From positions 10,974,598-11,038,597 of the forward strand of contig NC_065421.1 of the NCBI RefSeq assembly GCF_024362695.1: a stretch of DNA of 64,000 nt. The letters are read 5' to 3'. This document shows positions 12,401 to 25,200 of this stretch, in pieces. The number at the start of each line of letters is the position of its first letter. Within the stretch, counting starts at the first letter, position 1. Under the pieces are notes generated by a model. The model did no database searches. It was not told where the DNA came from and saw nothing but the letters and a program-made list of their open reading frames with translations. The DNA comes from Pectinophora gossypiella. Lineage: Eukaryota > Arthropoda > Insecta > Lepidoptera > Gelechiidae. A program made the position numbers and the translations under genes.

Positions 12401-13220
12401 TCAATCTTCTTCTTCATCAGAAATAATAACTTGATCTAAAAAGGCAGCAGGGGGTTGAATTGCTTGGTGCCGAGCCCATCCCATATACCAAACTATGCAC
12501 ATGACATGAGCACAGCACCCGAGTGTCCGTTTTCCAACTATACAGCTGCAATAGTGACCGACAAGTTTATTTCTGTTTTTCAAACTATTATTTAGCAAGA
12601 TATATACAAAATAAATTCTGTTGCTCTGGTGCCTCGAGAGTATTTTAGCTCTTGTCAGCCAAGGATCACAAACTACTATGTTGTATTGATTTAAATTATA
12701 GTCAACTTCAAAATCTTCATACACTTCAATGAAAAACGTTCCGTTTTCTTTTAGGTGTTCGCCATAGTAGCTTACCACATTATCAACAGATCCTCATATG
12801 ATAAGATGGGAAACTGTTGAAAGCCTTCACTTGAGTTCATAGCTTGGAAAGCGGCTCTGCGTTGATTTAAATTGTTTTGTATTACAAACTCGCACAGATA
12901 GTTTGGGGCGTCGTGCTTAAGGTATATATCGTTGATTATTTCATTTACGAGTGGGTGATCTGTCACCCGTTTTCCAAAGGCATTTATTAGGGCGCAAGCA
13001 ATCCTCACTTCCTCTTTTAAATGTGGCATATTCGGTATTGCGTAGTTAGCTGGAAACGATAAGAATACTGTTCCATCAATAATGAAGTAAGTACGTCACA
13101 TTTAGACTGCGTTTCCACCAGTAACATGCTAGATGCTACGTTGCATACCCTACAATCGGGTTCATTGTGCCGATCAGAATCAGACCCAATTATCTGATTG
13201 GTGGATATTAAACCTAGCAA
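12401..13220 (-). pseudogene. Transposase C-terminal fragment with SWIM zinc finger, frameshifted
   Basis: Three overlapping minus-strand frames (13017-13220, 12772-13029 and 12401-12778) read together as one protein end. The middle part contains LKEEVRIACALINAFGKRVT. The last part contains a CxC...CxH finger in GHYCSCIVGKRTLGCCAHVM followed by MGWARHQ and an acidic tail. From memory of the family, that layout is the C-terminal tail of a DDE-type transposase found in many animal genomes. The catalytic DDE part is not seen. At least two breaks, one at about 12775 and one near 13020, make it non-functional. A domesticated host gene is unlikely because of the breaks and the enclosing inverted repeats. 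Confidence 0.65.
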
Positions 13221-14619
13221 CGTAGCACATGTCAGATGAAAAAACAGCCTTACCGTTGTGCTTGCATTAATATGAACTGATTACTCTCTACTGTTACAAA
13301 AAATGCAAATATCATTTATTATACATAATTAAGTGGTAATAGTTGGCTATAAAATCTATTGAAAGCGTAAGTCTGGTACACAAGTGATACGCTTGGCGTA
13401 AGAGCTATCTCTGGCTAATTATAATAGAGATAAGTTGACGACTTTCTGTTAAAAATGTTTTGCGTTGATTACACTCCGTCTAAGACGCTACATAATGAGA
13501 GCTTCGATAAAGTAGGATATATATTATTTTCATACACGAATTTTTTTTCATATGACATTTCGATTATGAAAAGCACGATTGAGAAACGAGCCGAATTATA
13601 CATTGTCATTTTATGTATTATACTGACCAGGGACTATAATATAGATACCAGATACACTGCATACTGAGATTTTTAATTTTTGCAATGTTCAAATAAGATT
13701 ACTTAGCTCTCGATCGTCAAATAAGTGGCGAGCATAATTCAGGATGTTGGGGTGCCTAGCAATATAATCTTCATTTGTCAAGTAAGACTATATAGGACGC
13801 CGAGATCTTCGGCGCGGGCCACGAACAGTGCTTACACCACAACAAAAAACATTGCTTGGCACCAACATGACTGGACATCTTGCCAAGACAACAACAACAA
13901 ATTCAACAATAACACTAACAAAGTCAACAAAAATACTAACAAACTCAAGAGGAATATTAACAAACTCAACAGTGGTAACAAATACAACAGAATGAACAGG
14001 ATAGAGTCTCAGAACAGAGAAAAGCGCGTGCGCACGTTGAAGATGAAAGTGGCAAACTGACTGAAAGTTCACCCGGCTGCCAATCGTCCTATTGTATTTA
14101 TTGTATGATGTTGTCTCACTCACACTTATTGTATGGCTATTCGCTATCCTTGTTGATTCCGCCGAAATAATAGAAATTCGTGCAACTTTAAACAAAGGAC
14201 CTCCATTTTCGTAGTTCCTGGAATTAAACGAGAAAGCAAAATGGCAGTTAATAAGTACACCATTTTGTTTCTCTTACACAGATTTCTTAAACTTCGAGAA
14301 TTCTGCTTTTTAACGAGTACTAATGATGCCGCACTAAACGCATTGCGTTTATAAAAATGTAAACTTTATTTTATATTTCATTAGATCCTATCGTTGTGTC
14401 AAGTAAAATCAAGTTAAGGAGTAAATGACGCCTATATCATACATAACACAAACTGATAAACTCAGTTTGCAATTAGTAACCTTAGATAAGGTGTGCACAG
14501 TTAAGTACCTATGTACTTCCTATATAATGTAGCAAAGACAAAAACCATTAATGTTGTTGCAAGTATTTATTAATTTCATTTTTTCAATAAGATAAATATG
14601 TTGTATATTAAATAATGTT

Positions 14620-14882
14620 TCATGTATAATCAATCACTTTGTCACTATATTACGATTGTATATAGATAAATAGTAAAATCGATTTATCCATACGACACTT
14701 TTCGTAACTTTCAAGCTAGATATCTTGAAAACGTGACACTTTAGAGCATAGGTCCATTAAAGCTTTTTTGTTCAGACAAGTGTCCCCTATCGATTTGCAC
14801 AGGTTTCATCGTGCGCCGCAGTTTTAAAAAATCCGCTAGGTGGCGCCACTGAGATATGCCAGAAAGGTTCATAGCCCTTTCG
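14620..14882 (-). repeat. Right terminal inverted repeat
   Basis: This is the inverted partner of 11505-11770. The inner edge is at catgtataatcaatcact and the outer edge near atagccctttcg. It carries the same gtggcgccac palindrome at 14840-14849. Confidence 0.8.
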
Positions 14883-15384
14883 TCTATAAACAGGTTCGAC
14901 GATTTATGCGTGAAAAGGTAATAACAAAATAGAAAGTAAAATATTATTATCGTATTACTGTGGATGTATGTATACAGTATTTCTGTTCATTAAAACTTTG
15001 ATACTTACTTTGTTAATAAACAGCGAAACAAAATTGTACAAGTTCCTAGAAAGTTAGAAGAGCTTTACTTTATGTTTCGCATAAGTACTTAAAATAGGCT
15101 GTTCTAGAAATTACCATTTTTATCAAAATTACTGCCTCATAAACACAAATTCTGGTGGTAAAGCAGAATTTGTGGCTTTGAGGCAACATGTTACATCGCT
15201 ATAATAATGGCAGGACTATATTGCCTGCTATTTATCATTATTATGTATATAACTATTATGCACTCATCTAAATGTTTTACTATTATACTTGCTAGATTAC
15301 TTACCCAAGTGTAGACGCAAATATTACAATACATAACATAAACTCACTATTGTATAACTCATTGAGGAAGTTACCAGGTTAGCG

Positions 15385-15540
15385 TTTCCAAAAATATATA
15401 TAGATGGCTCTGTACAGAGTTGCCTTCGTTTAACCTTCTAATTTCATGGATAACAGACATAATACATCTTTTATCTTTGTTTTTGAGTCAGTGGTTTTTG
15501 GGTATAAATTATTGTTATTACACTCAGGCACAAGACATCT
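15385..15540 (-). repeat. Interspersed repeat D (copy 1)
   Basis: The segment contains ttaaccttctaatttcatgg, taacagacataatac and ttttatctttgttttt. The reverse complement recurs at about 35350-35485 and, more diverged, at 56775-56915, including a shared 'ctccctca' edge. Class is unknown. Confidence 0.6.
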
Positions 15541-15792
15541 TCCACCTTTATTTAACATTTATTTTTATATACGCCTCTGCCATTACATTAAACAGTGTAT
15601 TTTTGAATAATTATGAATGAGAAAATAGGTACCTAATTATCACGTTAAATCTGAAGTGAGTGAGCGTGTTATAAGTATATTAGGGAGCGTAGCCTGGAAA
15701 ATTCCTCTGTTAGACTTTAATTTGAAATAAGTACTTATTCCAAAATTATGAGCTCTCTATTTGGGCGAAAGCTTAACTGTTTGATTTAATAA

Positions 15793-16030
15793 TGCTAGTT
15801 TCCAACTAGTCAAATCAATTACTTTTTACTAAACGTCAAAACACGAAATTACTACATTTGTATGACAAAGTAAAAGTCATAGAAAAACGTGAAAAATGTC
15901 GGATTTATTATTACGTTTTTTCTTAATTAAAATTCATAAATAAGTTAAATAGAAAAAAGATAATATTTTTTGCTAGTGATCTGTCTTTATTTAGTAAGCA
16001 GAATTTCATAATTTATCTTGAACCTAATAC
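15793..16030. repeat. Interspersed repeat E (long copy)
   Basis: The segment starts tttccaactagtcaaatcaa and ends near ttcataatttatcttgaacc. It matches 38889-39133 along nearly its whole length. There is no open frame and no target duplication that I could recognise. Confidence 0.65.
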
Positions 16031-18070
16031 ACGACTCAATTCTCAATCTGATTTCAAATTTCTCGGTCGGCGCCAAACATCATTGTCATTCGAAACATGA
16101 CAGGTGACAGTCGACAGTTCGACATTTGAAAGTGTTTCGCGCCCAAATAGATGTGTCACGACTCCATCATGGCGACAATGGCTTGTTAATTTAAACTCAT
16201 TTCCATTTATATTAGCTATTTATAAAGTTAAGATGTTAGCGATGTCAGCTAATCGAGTTTTGACTTTTATCATATCTCATTACGTTTATCTATCTTATTT
16301 TAATAAGTAGGTGAATAGCACGACTTAAATACCGAATACTCAGGTACGTACGTAACCTAATTCACTTTCTCTATTGTCCATTTTGTAATTTACATTATCA
16401 TATTTGGGCAATGATAGATAACATAACTACTTACGTATACATCAACGCCTTTGGGCAGCCTAACGACTTATTGTTCATAGAACTTTACTTATTTGCTTTA
16501 AAGGTCAAATAGTAATTGTTATTTTTAGCACACGTATATGCTCTAATACTACTACTGCCACTAAAAATAATGATTATATTTGTTATACTTAGTGTCTTTT
16601 TCCTTTCTTTTATTTGTACAAACACGCCTAGCACAGGCATTGTTATACTTAAAAGAAAACTCCAGCTACTAGTTCCTAATGTATTGTAAATGCAAATAAA
16701 ATATATATTTTTTATATTTATACAATTACGACGATTTTATTAGTGTGCCATACATGTCAAGAAAAATGAGACGATTTTTTCAATTCCAATTTTCTCAAAA
16801 TAATCTTTGTGATTTGGATGTCTCAGATGCGTGTTCAGAATAAATTAATTATTAATTATCAGCCCGCTGAAACGGATACTGATGCTTATAACATGCTGGC
16901 TGAATCAGTTAAATTTTGTTTTCTCTTTAGTTTACAGCATTTTATTATCATATTAACTTATTTCAGCCATTGTTTAGATTAAGTTTTTTATAGTGCCAAC
17001 GACAACAATCACAAAATAATCTTAATAATTTCTCAATAATAGTTTAAGAACTCACTTTCACTCTTATTTTTTTTATATAATATAAAGTTCGTAAACCTTC
17101 ACGATATTTAAAGTGAAATTGATCACGATTCGGATAACGTACACTATGACAAAGACATCTTTTGTATTCCATGTTGGAGTAAATAAATCACGACACTTTC
17201 CCGGCATCACGTTTCGGTAATAACTTGCGCTTCTTACAAACATACGTGTGACGTATTGTGCGTGACTGTGATTAAATGGAACAGATAACAAGCCCCAAGT
17301 ACGTTTATTACTAATCTAAATTGTTCATTTTAATAGTTAATTCCATCGTGGAAAGTCCTGGGAAACGACTTCAGTATCACTTTCCAGTGAATATTTGTTT
17401 TCCTGTTTTATAATAGAAAAAGTAGGTCATAATAATCGTTATAAACTTAGCTATGTATTTTATCTTTCATTATTTATAAGGTGTTGTTATAGTATAATAC
17501 ATAATTAGTTAGAGATATATACCTAAGAAGGACATTAATTGCATGTTCTATCAGGAAACTAATGCTTAACCTACACTAGGCATATTTCTTATAAATTGTA
17601 CCTGTTATAATTAGTGACAGATAAGTCAAATAAAAAAAACAAAATGAAAGCAAGGAATGATGCTTGAAAGTTTACCCCGTCCGTTTTATGGGTAACTTTA
17701 GGTTTTCTTTTTCAAATATCTCTTATTTTAGTAGATTAAACTCTGGAAAAAATAATATTGTGTTCAGAAATAGAAGTACCATTATAATATTGGAAATTTT
17801 GTTACTGAACGACTAGACTGACTCAATGAAGTGCCGAAATCAAAAAACAATAGTTGACGAAATCTATCGATCGAGAACAATGGCAGGAAGCGGCAATGTA
17901 AACAAACGCCACTAGCGTGGTGAGGGAAATTCCAATTCAGTTGACAATGGCGTACCACCAACCACGAATCCCTATTAACAATTTGCTAATTGTAATCTAT
18001 GAAGCAACACAGAGAGTTATTGGAAATTCCAGTAAGTATTGAACGTTGGGGAATTGATAATTATTGAACT

Positions 18071-18230
18071 GGGGAGTTAAAAAGGCCACATCAAAGCAAT
18101 TCATCTAAAAATCAATATTGCAATTTGACATTTGCGCACATAAAAGTAAGTGCGCAATGCAAACTAATGTTAAATAGCGATATTGCTTTCTTAGATGAAT
18201 TGCAACAATGTGGGCTTTTGAGACCCCCTG
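18071..18230. repeat. MITE family A (full copy)
   Basis: The copy runs from ggggagttaaaaaggccaca to gggcttttgagaccccctg. The hairpin arms include gcaattcatct and agatgaattgc. Confidence 0.8.
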
Positions 18231-18719
18231 AACCCAAAAACGTAGGTATGATCTGATAATTATTTTTGTTGCTTTGCTGACATAAATAATTAATACATAA
18301 TTTAATAATTATGATACAAAACGTCTATCATTTCGATTCAGAGATTGGTAAGTAAAGTATCCTACCCGTAAACTTAAAGTCTTTGAAATGGAAATAGATG
18401 CACATATTCACAGATTTTTAGGAATAAAAAGGTAGGCTATAAAGTAGTGTAGTCCCTATCGTACCCGATAACGGCGACCGTAGTATTTTCTGTTATGTGT
18501 TCTTAAATGGCTGGCGAAACCGAACTTTATTTTAAACACCCCACAGCATCGAACGCAGTAGAGCTGTCCGACTCTACCATCTATCTAACAAATAGTTTAC
18601 AGACTAAACAGACACCAGAAAATATCTAAAAAATGTATTGATATTATGTAAGTATTTGTAGTTGTATGTATAGTTTGTACCCGCAATCTTTCAATTTTTT
18701 TTTACCTTTTTCCTCACCT

Positions 18720-18845
18720 TATGGTTGTCTGGAAGAAATCGCTTTAAGCGATAAGGCCGCCATTTGCCATGTACTTAATTAAGAGACTTTGTAATTATTT
18801 CTTTTTATTTTGGTGCAATAAAGTGTATTTGTATTGTATTGTATT
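18720..18845 (+). repeat. LINE 3' end
   Basis: The segment contains gtctggaagaaatcgctt, gcgataaggccgcc and ggtgcaataaagtgtatttg, then (gtatt)n. The order is that of a polyadenylated LINE 3' terminus with a short repeat tail. Confidence 0.6.
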
Positions 18846-19849
18846 GTAAGTATATTAAGTTTTTATTATTTCAGAACTCATTCTTTACATTATTCTTTAC
18901 ATTTGTCCGAGTAAGTAAGTAAAATGACTGACAATTTCTAGTCATACTGCATTAGCATGCACCGACCATCTGCGGCGTGTTTGTAAGTTTGTCTGCAACC
19001 GCCTTTCACCCGCCACGCTCGGTAAACTCATTGCGTCACGCGGCTCTATGAAGTACGTCACCCTAGAGTTCACTCACATCAGCTTACGCCATCTTAGAAA
19101 ATATTTTTTTCAAATTAAAATACTTGTTGCACTTAAAAAAACCTTGTCGATATACTTTATTTTAATTGTTTTTAATTAAGAACGTTTCGTTTTCAAATTA
19201 TACCGTATTCTTTTTATTATTTTTTTGCCTGGTTGCAGACGCTTAGGCCCTCTTAGGCCACACATATTATTTTTTATTAAAACGAAAGTTTTTTGCAGTG
19301 ATAATATTTACGTAGATTTAAAATAGTCTAATCCGCTAGTCCCTAGTACGTGAACATTGTGGAAACGAAAAACTTTTAACTCGTTTATTTCAAAAAGTTT
19401 CTGCCTGTCAGTGCACGAACGTACCCAGACCAAAATAAAATTATAAAAAATATAAATCAGCCAATACTAGGTATTGCAACGTTAATTTAATTAAAACTTG
19501 AAATTTAGCTTTACGCAGCCTGCGCAAACAGGGCGGTGCACCTTCAGTGAAGCCCGATAATTAATAATGTAGGTATGTACGTACTTGCTCTAACTTTGTG
19601 GTGTAAAGCGGCCGAATATTAGGTAGGTAAACTATCAATTTTAGTGGATTCGTAGGTACAAACACAAACTCACGCCTATTTACCATCGGGGTAAGCAGAG
19701 AGTACGGAATTCCATTTTCTTCGATCCTGACATACTTCGCTTGCTTCCTACACACTCATCAATCGTTTTATACACGCACGGTTAGTGAAGTCGTTGGATA
19801 TAGCAAAGGGAAATTATAATACAACTAAGTCTGTACGTTGTTATCTGTA

Positions 19850-19960
19850 ATGAAGCAGCGTGGTGCAGTATGCTCCATATTTCTTTCGGTTGATTGAGGC
19901 TTCCAAAGTGCGACATACCTTCACAGTAGGTACTTATATAGTAGGCTTTTTAGGCAAGGG
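19850..19960 (+). repeat. SINE tail fragment
   Basis: The segment contains gcagcgtggtgcagtatgct, ttcggttgattgagg and tatatagtaggc. These correspond to the 3' part of the SINE body at 4250-4341. Confidence 0.55.
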
Positions 19961-20241
19961 ACTTTAGCGGCTCAATAATAACCCTGATAATAGAGTTTCT
20001 GGGGTTGATAGTAATCTATTTCATAACCCACACGATGATAGATAGCCAAGGTAAGACTTAGAACTCAAAAGCAAATGTAATTTTGTTCAGGAAGTTAAAG
20101 TTTGTAGAGGTTCTTTCCCCTTACCAGTAATGAGCTAAAAAAATAAAACAAAACAATTGCTTATTTTCTCGGCTTCTAGAATGCAGCACAAAATACAATT
20201 TTAAATTTTAAATCCACATGCATTTATAAACATAAGTAGGT

Positions 20242-20542
20242 ACTTAAGTTGCCGCGGAGCGAGGGACTCTTTTTAAAAAGCAAAAATTGAATTTTGAATT
20301 TAAACTTTTAATGCGTACTTTACAGTGGTCAACTTAAGACTAAACTTATGAGCTAGTTCTATGATCTAAGAAAGCTATGCAAACAACAATACCTCCCGGT
20401 AGCTCGAGCTTATCTATAGCTGAATGCGCAGGACGGATGTTGTTCGTCTGCGCCGGAGGTCTGGGAATGCGCTTCATACAATACTTAGAAAGCTTACGTC
20501 GGGACTCTTACAGTACCCGCGGTAGGTCCGGAATACATAACT
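20242..20542 (-). repeat. 3' LTR (element orientation)
   Basis: The LTR is 301 bp and begins AGTTATG and ends TTAAGT in element orientation. It matches the copy at 27801-28101 without a visible difference. The last codons of env and its stop (20494) lie inside it. Confidence 0.95.
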
Positions 20543-22239
20543 CCTCCCTCCATAAGATTGGAATTATCGGAGGGGTGGTTTTCAGCCCTTTGATGATTCC
20601 GATCTGATAATATGAAATTCTTAAAACGTTTAAATGAATATATGAAAATACTTAAAATTATGATTACATAGAGAAGTAGAGTCCCTATACTAATGTTTCT
20701 TGCGTTCACTACACTTCCATATGTGCTCACTTCACTTACTAATTCACTTTCACTATTTTTCAGGACATGGGACAGGCTTTGCAGGGTCTGTAAATCTATT
20801 TCATCCAGGTTAAGTGGTTTCTTCGAGACGACTGGCTTTGACGTTGACAGTGATGGTAGATCAATTATTGGAAGTTTCTCGTATAAAACGTTGCCCGCCT
20901 TCGATCGGTGTTGTTTCAGAGTTACATTTTGGATTGTTATTTCGCAGGCGTCTTCAATGGTAAGTATATAGGTTCCTTCTACATATGTTCTAGTGACATC
21001 CTCTCCACATTGTGACGTCATTAGGGTAGCGGTTTTGCAGTAGAATATCCAACGATTTGACTCTATTGGCTGTAACTTGAATTTTGTTATATCCACGTGA
21101 ATAGGGGAACACATGGTGGTATTAATGACGAACTTCAGTAGATCGGTGATGCAGGCATCTTCCATGGTCGCCGGAACAATGGAGTCTTCATGACACATGA
21201 AGATGCTTCTTTCTATTTCCAGGCAAGAGTGGGAGAGCGACAGAGCTTTCGACTGATTCACAATAAGGTAAGGGTATTTGGGAATTATTAGGGTAGTTAG
21301 ATTTAGGTTATCTGTTACAGGTAATGACAAGACTCGATAATAATGATAACTCTCGGATCTGACTAACGGAACTTCAATAATAAAGGTAATCTGATTTTCT
21401 TTAGAAAACGCTTTTAACTCTACACATTGTTCAATTCTTATCAAATTATTTAACTCTACGGGATAAACCAATTTATCAGTTAATTCTATTTTCCTAAGTA
21501 CAGTCATAAATTCATCGGTATCAATAATCGATTGATGTAAAGTTCCTACCTTACTAAATGCAACGGCAGTTTCAATTTCGTCCAGCTTTATGTAGAGCAT
21601 TTGAAAGTTATGTAAGAAAAGACTATAGACATGGATAACTTTATTTATACTTTGGCTTGTCTGGATTGATTCATTTAGTAATATTTTCAAATCGTATATT
21701 TCTTTATCGAGCTGGATAAAATTGTTCTTCGTAGCATTTGTTACATTTGCAACAGATCCCATAATTTCGGTTATCAAGGCGATTTTCATAGAGACACTAT
21801 GTTGTTGTTGTTGTAATTTACTGATCTGACTATCGTACCTTATTGCGTCTTCGTTGTCTAAGTTCCCCGTTAAAACTTTAATTAGTGAACCTATTGGGTT
21901 TAACAGTCCTCGTTTTTGTCTAACAGAAGGAATAAGTTGTCTAAACTTTTGTATGGTTATGTTCTTTATATGTTCAGTTTGCACTTTAATATCAGTGCAT
22001 TCGGAGGTAATGTTTTGTTTAAAGTAATGTAGCACATGTTCATTTAGATCCGCAAGTCGATTAACATTGAGCTCTAAATCTTCATATACAAGATTTAAAT
22101 CTAATGTCTTAAAAATTAACCATTTGTCGTAGGTAATAATGGCGCGTCCCTTTCTCACAGGAAGTATTCCAGGGTTCCGTTCAATCTTCTGCAGTTGAAG
22201 GGCCTGGCTCTGGCTCTGGATGCTCATTACCAGCAGCAC
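20494..22239 (-). CDS. env: Env fusion glycoprotein of errantivirus
   Basis: The frame encodes 581 residues of a class I-type envelope protein. A furin-type site RQKR ends at about residue 110. It is followed by a glycine-rich hydrophobic stretch beginning GLLNPIGSL that fits the conserved fusion peptide shared by errantivirus Env and baculovirus F proteins. The ectodomain has many Cys residues and N-glycosylation sequons. One membrane helix lies near residues 520-540 (GTLLLYVIIILSIFIYSF), followed by a basic cytoplasmic tail. The start overlaps the end of pol by 59 nt; related elements express env from a spliced RNA, so the true N-terminus may include an upstream exon, and the signal peptide as read is weak. 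The frame runs through the polypurine tract and ends 49 nt inside the 3' LTR. No breaks are seen. Confidence 0.93.
   Translation of the reverse strand: MLLVMSIQSQSQALQLQKIERNPGILPVRKGRAIITYDKWLIFKTLDLNLVYEDLELNVNRLADLNEHVLHYFKQNITSECTDIKVQTEHIKNITIQKFRQLIPSVRQKRGLLNPIGSLIKVLTGNLDNEDAIRYDSQISKLQQQQHSVSMKIALITEIMGSVANVTNATKNNFIQLDKEIYDLKILLNESIQTSQSINKVIHVYSLFLHNFQMLYIKLDEIETAVAFSKVGTLHQSIIDTDEFMTVLRKIELTDKLVYPVELNNLIRIEQCVELKAFSKENQITFIIEVPLVRSESYHYYRVLSLPVTDNLNLTTLIIPKYPYLIVNQSKALSLSHSCLEIERSIFMCHEDSIVPATMEDACITDLLKFVINTTMCSPIHVDITKFKLQPIESNRWIFYCKTATLMTSQCGEDVTRTYVEGTYILTIEDACEITIQNVTLKQHRSKAGNVLYEKLPIIDLPSLSTSKPVVSKKPLNLDEIDLQTLQSLSHVLKNSESELVSEVSTYGSVVNARNISIGTLLLYVIIILSIFIYSFKRFKNFILSDRNHQRAENHPSDNSNLMEGGVMYSGPTAGTVRVPT
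20543..20551 (-). promoter_or_regulatory. Polypurine tract
   Basis: Read on the minus strand, GGAGGGAGG directly abuts the 3' LTR start. This is the position and composition expected for the plus-strand DNA primer of an LTR element. It also encodes part of the Env tail. Confidence 0.9.
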
Positions 22240-25200
22240 GGTCGCGAACCTGTGGGGGCCGTCGAATATCCTTAATAGTTACCTTAGTTTCGCGGTTCCT
22301 TACATGGATGGGTACAGTGTTCCTAACTATATTTCCAGATACTATTGCCCTTTCAAAACGTGGTTTGTCTTTGCTACGTCTAGTGTTCACTCCTTTGATG
22401 TAAACTATCTCTCCTTCGTCTAAGTTAATGTTTTTCTCACCTCCTCGCTTTTCCCTAATATTTTCCTTGTGGTCTATCATTCTCTCTGTTAGGTATTTAT
22501 ATAAGAATTTTGTTCGGTTCGCATGATCGTTGATTAGTTTTTGGGTGTAATGTTTATTAAAGTCTACATCAAACGCGTTTGAGGAATCCGTGTGTCCTAA
22601 TACTACTTCAAATGGGGTTAATCCAGTAGTAGAGTGTATTGTATGGTTGTATGCCATAATAGCATACGTCATGACGGAAGCTGCATCGGTAAGTTTTCGC
22701 TCATACTTTGCGATACGATAGATTTCTAAAATGGTAGAGTGAAACCTCTCTACTATTCCCATGGAATTTGGGTTGTGCGGAGTTCCGATATGAAGGTTTA
22801 TTTTGTAGAAACATAAGGTTTCTTTCAAAAGGGTATTGTTAAACTCTGTGCCGGGGTCTACATTTATAATTCTAGGGGTACCGTAATAAGAAAAGTACGA
22901 AATTAATGCGCGTACTATTTCAGGGGTGTTTTTACTTGGGATAGGGATAGCTTGTCCCAGTTTGCTGAAAGCATCTACTATTGTGAGGAAGTATTGTCCT
23001 TCTATAGAGAATACATCCATAAAAAGTTCTTGAAACGGTTTATTCTGAGTTTGTGTTAACTGTAATTCCGGTTTGAAGGGTTTCCGATCGTATTTAAGTT
23101 TTTTGCATGTTTCACAGGAATTGATAATAGCGGTTACTGTAATGTCCATATTGTTCCAATAATAGACACGTTTTAATTTCATTAAAGTTTCTTTTATACC
23201 ACGATGACATGTAGAGCCCTCATGATATTTCAGCACTATCTGTCTCTGTTCTTCTTCATTTTCAACGGTTATTACTCTTTTGGTACATTCCATGAGATGT
23301 ACAGCGCCCTTCTTGAATAGGGATATAAATGCCTGTACGAACTGTTTGCGATGAATTTCACTCTCGAAGTAAATGAATTGTTTTATTTTGGGTCTTACAT
23401 AACCTTTCAGGAATTCTTTTACTAGATCCGGTCTATTTAAAGGTAAGGTTACTTCAATTATTCTTTGCTTTGAATTGGACAAATTATTAATTGATGTTTC
23501 ATTTCTGTTCCAGGTATAAACCAGTATTTGATTGGGTTTGCTGTCGATTGCTTCGTTCAAGATGGGGATTCCATTAGTATCAATATCGCGTGCGGAATGG
23601 ATTGTATCGGTGTTACTATTAGTGTTTTCAGGGATTGTAATGGTACTTTCCGATGGTGAGACGATTGGGAATTGGGACTCCAATTCGTTGTGTCCCGCCC
23701 TTGGGGTCTCGCTTCCATCGTCCGATGAGAGTTCTATTATATCATCTGTGTTTACTTGCTCATTACGTCGATTTTGGGGTCGGTTTCCTAGTCTGACTAC
23801 TTCGTTTACCACGTCATCCAAGTAGGATCTGAGTCTATGTTCACTTTCGTCAACATTGACTCGCATGGATTCCGAATCGTTACCTACTGCGTTTACCCTT
23901 ATTCTGGATAATGCATCAGCATTGTTATTCTGTTTTCCTGCTTTATATACGACATCGTAGTCAAACTCTGCCAAACGTAGCTTCCAACGAGTTAATTTAC
24001 TATTGGTTTCTTTCATGGACTTTAACCATGTTAGTGGGCGATGATCTGTATATATGGTGAACTTATTCCCATATAGGTATGGGCGGAAGTATTTAGTAGC
24101 CCATACAATGGCAAGAAGTTCCTTTTCAGTTGTGCTATATCGGGTTTCTGCATCGTTTAAAGTACGACTAGCGTATGCGATTGGTTTATCCGAACCGATT
24201 GGTCCTTGAGATAGGACTGCACCTATTGCATAGTCTGAGGCATCAGTGGTAAGTACAAAGGGTTTTGTGAAATCCGGAAATTGTAGCAAAGGGGCATTTA
24301 CCAAAAGCTCCTTACACTTTTCAAATGCGTTGATGTATTCTTGATTGATCTGAATCCGATTTCTTTTCTTTAAACAGTTAGTGAGTGGGCGTGTTAATTT
24401 GGAAAAATCTTTTATAAACTTTCGATAATATCCGACTAAACCAAGAAAGCTTTTAATTTCCGTAGTTGTTTTTGGCAAAGGGAATTTCAAAACGGCTTTA
24501 ATTTTGTCATCGTTTGGTTTCAAACCTTCCTTAGTTATTACATGGCCTAAATAGAGTACTTCTTTACGAAGAAACTCGCATTTATCAAGTGTGACTTTAA
24601 GATTTGTTGCTCTTAATCTTTCGAATACCTTTCTCAACTTTTCTAGGTGTTCTTGTAGGCTGGATGAATAGACGATTATATCGTCGAGATACACCAAGCA
24701 ATGTAGTCCTTGCAAGCCGCGGAGGACATTGTCCATTGCTCGCTGGAACGTCGCGGGTGCGGTTTTAAGACCGAAAGGCATACGGGTAAATTCGAAATGA
24801 CCAGCTTGCGTAGAGAACGCAGTTTTGTGTCGATCCTTCTCGGCTACTTCTATTTGGTGGTATCCACTCGCTAGGTCGATGGTACTGAAGTATGTAGATT
24901 TGCCTAGTTTGTCAAACAAGTCGTTGATGTTTGGAAGTGGATACTTATCGTCGACTGTGATGTCGTTGAGGCGGCGGTAATCAATTACCATACGGAATTT
25001 GGTTTTTCCAGAAGCGTCTTGTTTTTTGGGGACCAAGTGCACTGGCGCACTCCATGGAGAGTGCGACTCTCGAATAACGTTATCTTTCAATAACTTTTCA
25101 ACCTGATTTTGAATTTCAAAATTTTGTGCAGGTGGGTGACGATAAGGTCTGATATAAATTGGATCTTCATTTGTCGTGCGAATTTCGTGTTTTACTTGAT

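Larger units (their letters stand above)
11505..14882 (-). mobile_element. Decayed ~3.4-kb DNA transposon with long TIRs and a SWIM-type transposase remnant
   Basis: Long inverted repeats at 11505-11770 and 14620-14882 face each other and enclose the only transposase-like coding sequence in the region, on the minus strand at 12401-13220. Both arms share the palindromic gtggcgccac and then ctagcggattttttaaaact. The outermost bases are diverged, so I cannot fix the exact ends or a target duplication. The interior from 13.2 to 14.6 kb is AT-rich. Around 13900-13990 a degenerate aacaaactcaac-type repeat produces an Asn/Lys-rich open frame with no recognisable domain. The superfamily is not assigned; an ISL2EU-like element is one possibility, inferred only from the SWIM-tailed transposase. 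Confidence 0.75.
14883..20237. other. Gene-free interval
   Basis: No coding region is supported. Identified repeats are at 15385-15540, 15793-16030, 18071-18230, 18720-18845 and 19850-19960. The stretches 16100-18060 and 18850-19850 are AT-rich with only short frames, and I see nothing else in them. Confidence 0.55.

Noticed and set aside
13725..14195. Long frames on both strands (Asn-rich plus, Val/Phe-rich minus)
   Set aside because: Both come from a degenerate aacaaactcaac repeat inside the decayed transposon; no domain, and the two strands mirror each other.
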